IMG/VR virus record: IMGVR_UViG_3300036716_000782
Span: 1-33,190 of that record
Reading direction: 5' to 3' (one strand)
Length of the DNA: 33,190 bases
Origin: a virus
The first letter of the stretch is position 1; every line of letters begins with the position of its first letter. Positions 30,026-33,190 of this stretch are shown piece after piece. The notes beneath the pieces were generated by a model that saw nothing but the letters and a program-made list of their open reading frames with translations, was not told the origin of the DNA and ran no database searches. The position numbers were made by a program, and so were the translations under genes.

Positions 30026-30050
30026 TGTAGTGTTCCTATTTTATATATTG

Positions 30051-30058
30051 TATTTATA
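30051..30058 (-). promoter_or_regulatory. T4 late promoter box TATAAATA
   Basis: An exact match to the T4 late consensus on the minus strand, with a predicted leader of about 20 bases and an AGGAA ribosome site before the fibre gene at 30025. Confidence 0.75.
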
Positions 30059-30062
30059 TTCT

Positions 30063-31325
30063 TTACTGTTCAATTAGTTCGTGATAATGAGGGAAATGTT
30101 TAGAGAATGAAATATTTCTTCTGTTCTCTATCATATCATACTCATTTTTTACTTCTTTTTTGTATTCTATATTTACTTCGCTCCCTACTATACCTTTTAA
30201 GGTCTTCATAGAGTCTAAGAAATGTGATTTATTTTCCCAAATATCGGGCATTTCGTTAATATAATCTATTTGTTCTTGTACCACATCAGCATATTTAGGA
30301 TCTAAACATAATACTGACATCCACCTAGGGGATTGTACCCAATTATGAAACATCATTATTTCTTTGTTGTAATTAAATTTATCAACTTTATCATACAAGT
30401 ATACTAGAAACTCTTTAAAATAAGGTACACTCAAATTATTATGGGCAGGAGCAAATCCTATTATTAAGTTTTCTATTTTTTTAGATTCTTCAAAAAACAT
30501 ATCTACGCCCTTATCCCATTTATTAAAATCTAATCCCCATCTTATAATTTCACTTTGCTTACCCAATGCCTCGCCAGACAATTGCATTTCGTAACGAATG
30601 TTTGGTGTTTTCTTTACAAGTTCTAAAAATCTTTTATATTTACGTTCTGGAAAGTTTACACTAGTAGTAACCATTAATATTATCTTTTGATTGTATCGAC
30701 ATGACTCATTAACATTAACCATAAACTCCTCAATGAATTTATATATGTGATCGGAAAAGAACGGCTCACCGCCTAGTATACTAAACATTATGAGTCTTTT
30801 CTTCTTAAGTGATTTGTCCCAATACTCGTTTAATAGTTCTAATACTTTATCAAACAACTTGTCTTCTGTATCAGGATATCGTACTCCTACTTCCTTTTGC
30901 CAACGATTGCTAGAGGCAGGTCCGCAATAAGCACAGGCCATGTTACATTTATTTGTTAGTTCTAGTTCGAGACATTGAACAAGATCTTCGTCTATATTTA
31001 GGTTTTGATTTATTATAAAATCGTTATCCCTACTAGACATAGTTCTCATACTAACACCACTTGTTCTTTCAGAATCCCAACAGTCAGCACAGTCTTGACT
31101 TTGTATCCCAGACCTTAAATCTTTTTTTAGTTTTTCTACTACAGGATGTTTTAGAAAGAAATCTATTCCTTGTTCCTCTAATATATCTAAATCAAAATTT
31201 AAAGTTTTGATTTGTTCTGGGGTATGAACATTTTTACAACACCATTTAACTGATTTGTTAGGCAAGGATATAATAAGGTCGAGCCAGGGTCTAAAACACA
31301 TTGTATCTGATATAGGATTGGGCAT
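30063..31325 (-). CDS. Twitch-type radical SAM protein
   Basis: Cys127, Cys131 and Cys134 (CNMACAYC) form the radical SAM cluster motif, and MFSILGGEPFFSDHI supplies the GGE motif. The N-terminus has extra Cys (MCFRPW, WCC, CADCWDS) that may bind a second cluster, as in twitch/SPASM enzymes whose auxiliary Cys lie in an unusual place. The CFRPW opening is common in phage radical SAM proteins. It lies 18 bases from an A-type Fe-S carrier gene and just before the fibre genes. The substrate is unknown. Confidence 0.87.
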   Translation of the reverse strand: MPNPISDTMCFRPWLDLIISLPNKSVKWCCKNVHTPEQIKTLNFDLDILEEQGIDFFLKHPVVEKLKKDLRSGIQSQDCADCWDSERTSGVSMRTMSSRDNDFIINQNLNIDEDLVQCLELELTNKCNMACAYCGPASSNRWQKEVGVRYPDTEDKLFDKVLELLNEYWDKSLKKKRLIMFSILGGEPFFSDHIYKFIEEFMVNVNESCRYNQKIILMVTTSVNFPERKYKRFLELVKKTPNIRYEMQLSGEALGKQSEIIRWGLDFNKWDKGVDMFFEESKKIENLIIGFAPAHNNLSVPYFKEFLVYLYDKVDKFNYNKEIMMFHNWVQSPRWMSVLCLDPKYADVVQEQIDYINEMPDIWENKSHFLDSMKTLKGIVGSEVNIEYKKEVKNEYDMIENRRNISFSKHFPHYHELIEQ

Positions 31326-31343
31326 TATGTTTGGATTATATTC

Positions 31344-31676
31344 TTAAACAGCAAATGATTCACCACAACCACAACTTGCTGTTGACTGCGGATTTTTTAC
31401 TGCTAAGAACGAGCCTCCTAGTTCTTGAACGTAGTCGATAACACTACCTAAGACATACATTTCAGCAAGTCTATTAATCATTAGTTTATTGTCTGATTCG
31501 TTGCTTAGATGAACTTCTATCCATTCTTCAGGATTTGTGATTTCATTAGCAAATTGCCAGTCGTAAGTAAAACCACTACATCCTCCACCTTTTACACTGA
31601 ATGTGGCATATTTCTGACCATTGCTGTTTGTAGCATTTAGTAGATAATCTTTTGCTTTGTCTGTTACTTCTATCAT
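31344..31676 (-). CDS. A-type Fe-S carrier (IscA/ErpA/HesB-like)
   Basis: The three conserved Cys are present: Cys33 in GGGCSGF and Cys102/Cys104 in SCGCGESF. The 110-residue length is standard. These proteins carry 2Fe-2S or 4Fe-4S clusters to client enzymes. It starts one base after the SufT-like stop and precedes the radical SAM gene, a natural client. HesB-like genes are known in cyanophages and pelagiphages. Confidence 0.93.
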   Translation of the reverse strand: MIEVTDKAKDYLLNATNSNGQKYATFSVKGGGCSGFTYDWQFANEITNPEEWIEVHLSNESDNKLMINRLAEMYVLGSVIDYVQELGGSFLAVKNPQSTASCGCGESFAV

Positions 31677-31677
31677 T

Positions 31678-32058
31678 TTATAATCCTAATTCCATCTGGG
31701 CAAGTTCGCTAGCCATTTTTGGTCCAAACGTTGGTTGGAATGACATCTCTACCTTAACAGTATTTATACCTTCTAGTTTTTCAACTGCTTCTTTTACCCA
31801 TTTAGGCATTTCGCCTGCTACTGGACAAAAAGGACTGGTTAGTGTCATTATAATATCAACGTTATTATCGTTGTCAACGTCCATTTTGTATATAAGTCCT
31901 AAATCATGTACGTTAATGTGTATTTCAGGGTCAAAAACATTTCGTAATGCTTTTTTAATTAGCTCTGCTTGTTCAACATTACCATTGGTTGTGACCCAAT
32001 CAAATGTCATATCTTCGCTTCTATATCTATTGTGTACGTCTGGTTGTTTCTCAGTCAA
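31678..32058 (-). CDS. SufT/MIP18-family Fe-S assembly protein
   Basis: The family core is clear: FDPEIHINVHDLGLIYKM, then VDIIMTLTSPFCPVAGEMP and a GINTVKVEMSFQPTFGPKMA ending, matching DPE..i.v.dLGLIY, MTLT...CP and the closing strand of MIP18/PaaD/SufT proteins. These act in late Fe-S cluster assembly. The start is TTG, overlapping the ferredoxin gene by eight bases; an ATG at 32010 is a shorter alternative but would cut the coupled start. Confidence 0.85.
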   Translation of the reverse strand: MTEKQPDVHNRYRSEDMTFDWVTTNGNVEQAELIKKALRNVFDPEIHINVHDLGLIYKMDVDNDNNVDIIMTLTSPFCPVAGEMPKWVKEAVEKLEGINTVKVEMSFQPTFGPKMASELAQMELGL

Positions 32059-32374
32059 TGTGATGAACTTTCACGACTAGTGTGTTTGATTCTATGCCCT
32101 GTAATTCGCACTGGCAACCTAGTCGACTGCTGACAGTTTCATTATGAGCATCTTCTAATAAGTATTCTTCTTGCTCGTCTAATTTCATATCCGGTCTTGT
32201 TGGATATCCTTTTATAATTTCAACGTGGCACGTGGCACATATACAAGAACCTCCACAATCACCCCAGGGTTCCCCTTTGAAGTGATCATAGAGTGCGATC
32301 ATTATGTTGTCGTTCTCAGAGTATTCAACGTCAAACTCTCTGCCTGTTCGTGTAATACACTTGAACGTTTTCAT
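32051..32374 (-). CDS. 2Fe-2S ferredoxin (adrenodoxin/ISC type)
   Basis: Cys40-x5-Cys46-x2-Cys49 (CGGSCICATC) and Cys87 (SRLGCQCEL) are the four cluster ligands in vertebrate/ISC-type ferredoxins, with TCHVEI and L..QEE..L landmarks. Extra Cys44 and Cys89 are present. It would pass electrons to Fe-S assembly or to radical SAM enzymes. The gene is part of a coupled Fe-S unit. Confidence 0.92.
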   Translation of the reverse strand: MKTFKCITRTGREFDVEYSENDNIMIALYDHFKGEPWGDCGGSCICATCHVEIIKGYPTRPDMKLDEQEEYLLEDAHNETVSSRLGCQCELQGIESNTLVVKVHHID

Positions 32375-32376
32375 AA

Positions 32377-32535
32377 CTAGCCTTTAGTTAAAACTTGGTA
32401 GGCACCATAGGCAATGGCGGCATAGGCGGCGATGTTAATCCAACTGCCCATGAATAAGATAACCAATCCCACAGCAACTAAACCTAGTCCACCATGTGAT
32501 GCTTTCTCTTTCATTCTATCTGTAATAAAATCCAT
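32377..32535 (-). CDS. Small membrane protein, 52 aa
   Basis: The ATG at 32535 is chosen because AAGGAG lies a few bases upstream; an in-frame ATG at 32568 would read through a hairpin. A charged, amphipathic N-terminus is followed by hydrophobic Gly/Ala-rich segments (about 18-50) without an obvious signal peptide. Function unknown; it lies two bases before the ferredoxin gene. Confidence 0.75.
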   Translation of the reverse strand: MDFITDRMKEKASHGGLGLVAVGLVILFMGSWINIAAYAAIAYGAYQVLTKG

Positions 32536-32552
32536 AATCTTCTCCTTTATTG

Positions 32553-32569
32553 TGTGGCACCTCGCCACA
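32553..32569 (-). other. Short perfect hairpin in a leader region
   Basis: Six-base arms (32553-32558 and 32564-32569), GC-rich for this genome, enclose a five-base loop. It lies between the glucosaminidase stop and the ribosome site of the small membrane gene, and lacks a T-tract. It may stabilise or tune the downstream message. Confidence 0.45.
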
Positions 32570-32574
32570 TTATG

Positions 32575-33190
32575 TTAAGCATTTTCTAAAATCTTTCTAA
32601 TGCTTAAAACCTTTTTCTTGACTAAATCTGTATAGTCAGGATTAGTACTCCATTTATTAAGGAGTTCTATTTGTTTGTTTATGTTGAGTTTATTTGATTT
32701 TAATTGACTGCTTCTCTCTTCTCTAAATAGTTCATAAGCATGGTGATTGTTAATAGTACTTATCATATATTTGACTGAATCACACTTAGTATTAAACACT
32801 CTTACACCCCATTTTACGTCTGGATTTCCGAGTGGTTTGAGTGATGATACACTTTTATCCCACGTTCTAATGCCAAACAAATTGTTACCTTCATTAGCAA
32901 ATCTACTCTTACCATACCCTGTTTCTAATACAGCCATTGCTATAATAATATCTCTGCTGATACGTTGGTCAGGCATTACACTTAGATTTACATATTCAAC
33001 ACACCTGCTTACTGCTAATACAAATTCTTTGTTACTAGAATATTCCATTGATGGCGGTTGTATTCCAAACTCTATCCATTGTTGAATTGCTTTGTTTTGG
33101 TAACTTGCTTCTGCTTTCTTTATTATATAACTGTTAGGAAAAAATGTTCCAACAACAAATGCTATTGCTACCGATGTAATGAATACGGTA
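32575..33190 (-). CDS. Membrane-anchored glucosaminidase (Bax/LytG-like), 5' end outside window
   Basis: The reading frame stays open from the ATG at 33048 to the right edge, so the gene is partial. The extension encodes a hydrophobic helix (TVFITSVAIAFVVG) and a short linker, giving an N-terminal anchor. The domain reads ISRDIIIAMAVLETGYGKS then NEGNNLFGIRTWD, the signature of endo-beta-N-acetylglucosaminidase-type peptidoglycan hydrolases (PF01832), with Glu in LETGYGKS as candidate catalytic residue. It may be a second lysis or infection-stage hydrolase. ATG at 33048 as an internal start cannot be excluded. Confidence 0.8.
   Translation of the reverse strand, partial: TVFITSVAIAFVVGTFFPNSYIIKKAEASYQNKAIQQWIEFGIQPPSMEYSSNKEFVLAVSRCVEYVNLSVMPDQRISRDIIIAMAVLETGYGKSRFANEGNNLFGIRTWDKSVSSLKPLGNPDVKWGVRVFNTKCDSVKYMISTINNHHAYELFREERSSQLKSNKLNINKQIELLNKWSTNPDYTDLVKKKVLSIRKILENA

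Noticed and set aside
31652-32080. 142-codon plus-strand frame
   Set aside because: It is the antisense of the SufT-like gene, whose family motifs are clear.
1-33190. CRISPR array, insertion sequence or integrase/att site
   Set aside because: No regularly spaced direct repeats, transposase or integrase genes were seen. The tRNA is not next to an integrase or an obvious duplicated end.

Overview
This window looks like part of the genome of a T4-like (tailed, contractile-tail type) bacteriophage of a marine bacterium. The DNA is AT-rich (about one third G+C by eye, not computed) and packed with short, overlapping genes. Phage hallmarks are a gp44-type sliding-clamp loader ATPase, PhoH, a lysis cassette (GH19 endolysin and a spanin pair), tail-fibre-like proteins with the N-terminal modules common in T4-like cyanophages and pelagiphages, a MazG-like protein, T4-late-type TAAATA boxes, and a tRNA-Glu. 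The host cannot be fixed from sequence alone; a streamlined marine proteobacterium of the SAR11 or OM43 kind is a guess from composition and gene style.

Layout. (1) 1-4753, minus strand: dnaJ-like co-chaperone on a consensus sigma70 promoter, small membrane proteins including an MscS-like mini-protein, overlapping spanins, endolysin, two unknown genes. (2) 4927-6267, plus strand: phoH, a structured intergenic region, two small membrane proteins and a terminator. (3) 6335-6946, minus: HAD phosphatase with its own strong promoter. (4) 7239-11711, plus: a tightly coupled cassette that is the most unusual part of the window. It encodes a membrane-anchored COG3904/ClpP-fold protease, an SbmA/BacA-type peptide transporter, a TolQ/ExbB/MotA-like proton channel, a TolR/ExbD-like partner fused to a DUF2135/YfaP-like domain, a two-helix membrane protein, a ClpP with a complete triad, a Cys-rich mini-protein and a one-helix peptide. 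(5) 11693-25064, minus: 2OG oxygenases, tRNA-Glu(UUC), glycosyltransferase-like protein, PD-(D/E)XK-like protein, SGNH hydrolase, radical SAM enzyme, clamp loader, GroES-like co-chaperonin, a full-length NAD-dependent formate dehydrogenase, a DnaE palm fragment, MazG-like protein and methyltransferase. (6) 25154-30025, minus: four fibre/adhesin-type structural genes. (7) 30063-33190, minus: radical SAM protein plus an Fe-S module (A-type carrier, SufT/MIP18-like protein, 2Fe-2S ferredoxin) and a membrane-anchored glucosaminidase cut by the window edge.

How it may work together (inference). The plus-strand cassette has the parts for proton-motive-force-driven peptide entry followed by proteolysis on both sides of the inner membrane, so it could scavenge amino acids, remodel the envelope or block competitors. 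The Fe-S genes could mature or supply electrons to the two radical SAM enzymes. Formate dehydrogenase could supply NADH during infection. DnaJ and the GroES-like protein would assist folding of phage proteins. Two promoter classes are visible: consensus sigma70 promoters (probably early), two of which place the start codon at the predicted transcription start, and T4-late-like boxes in front of fibre genes and others.
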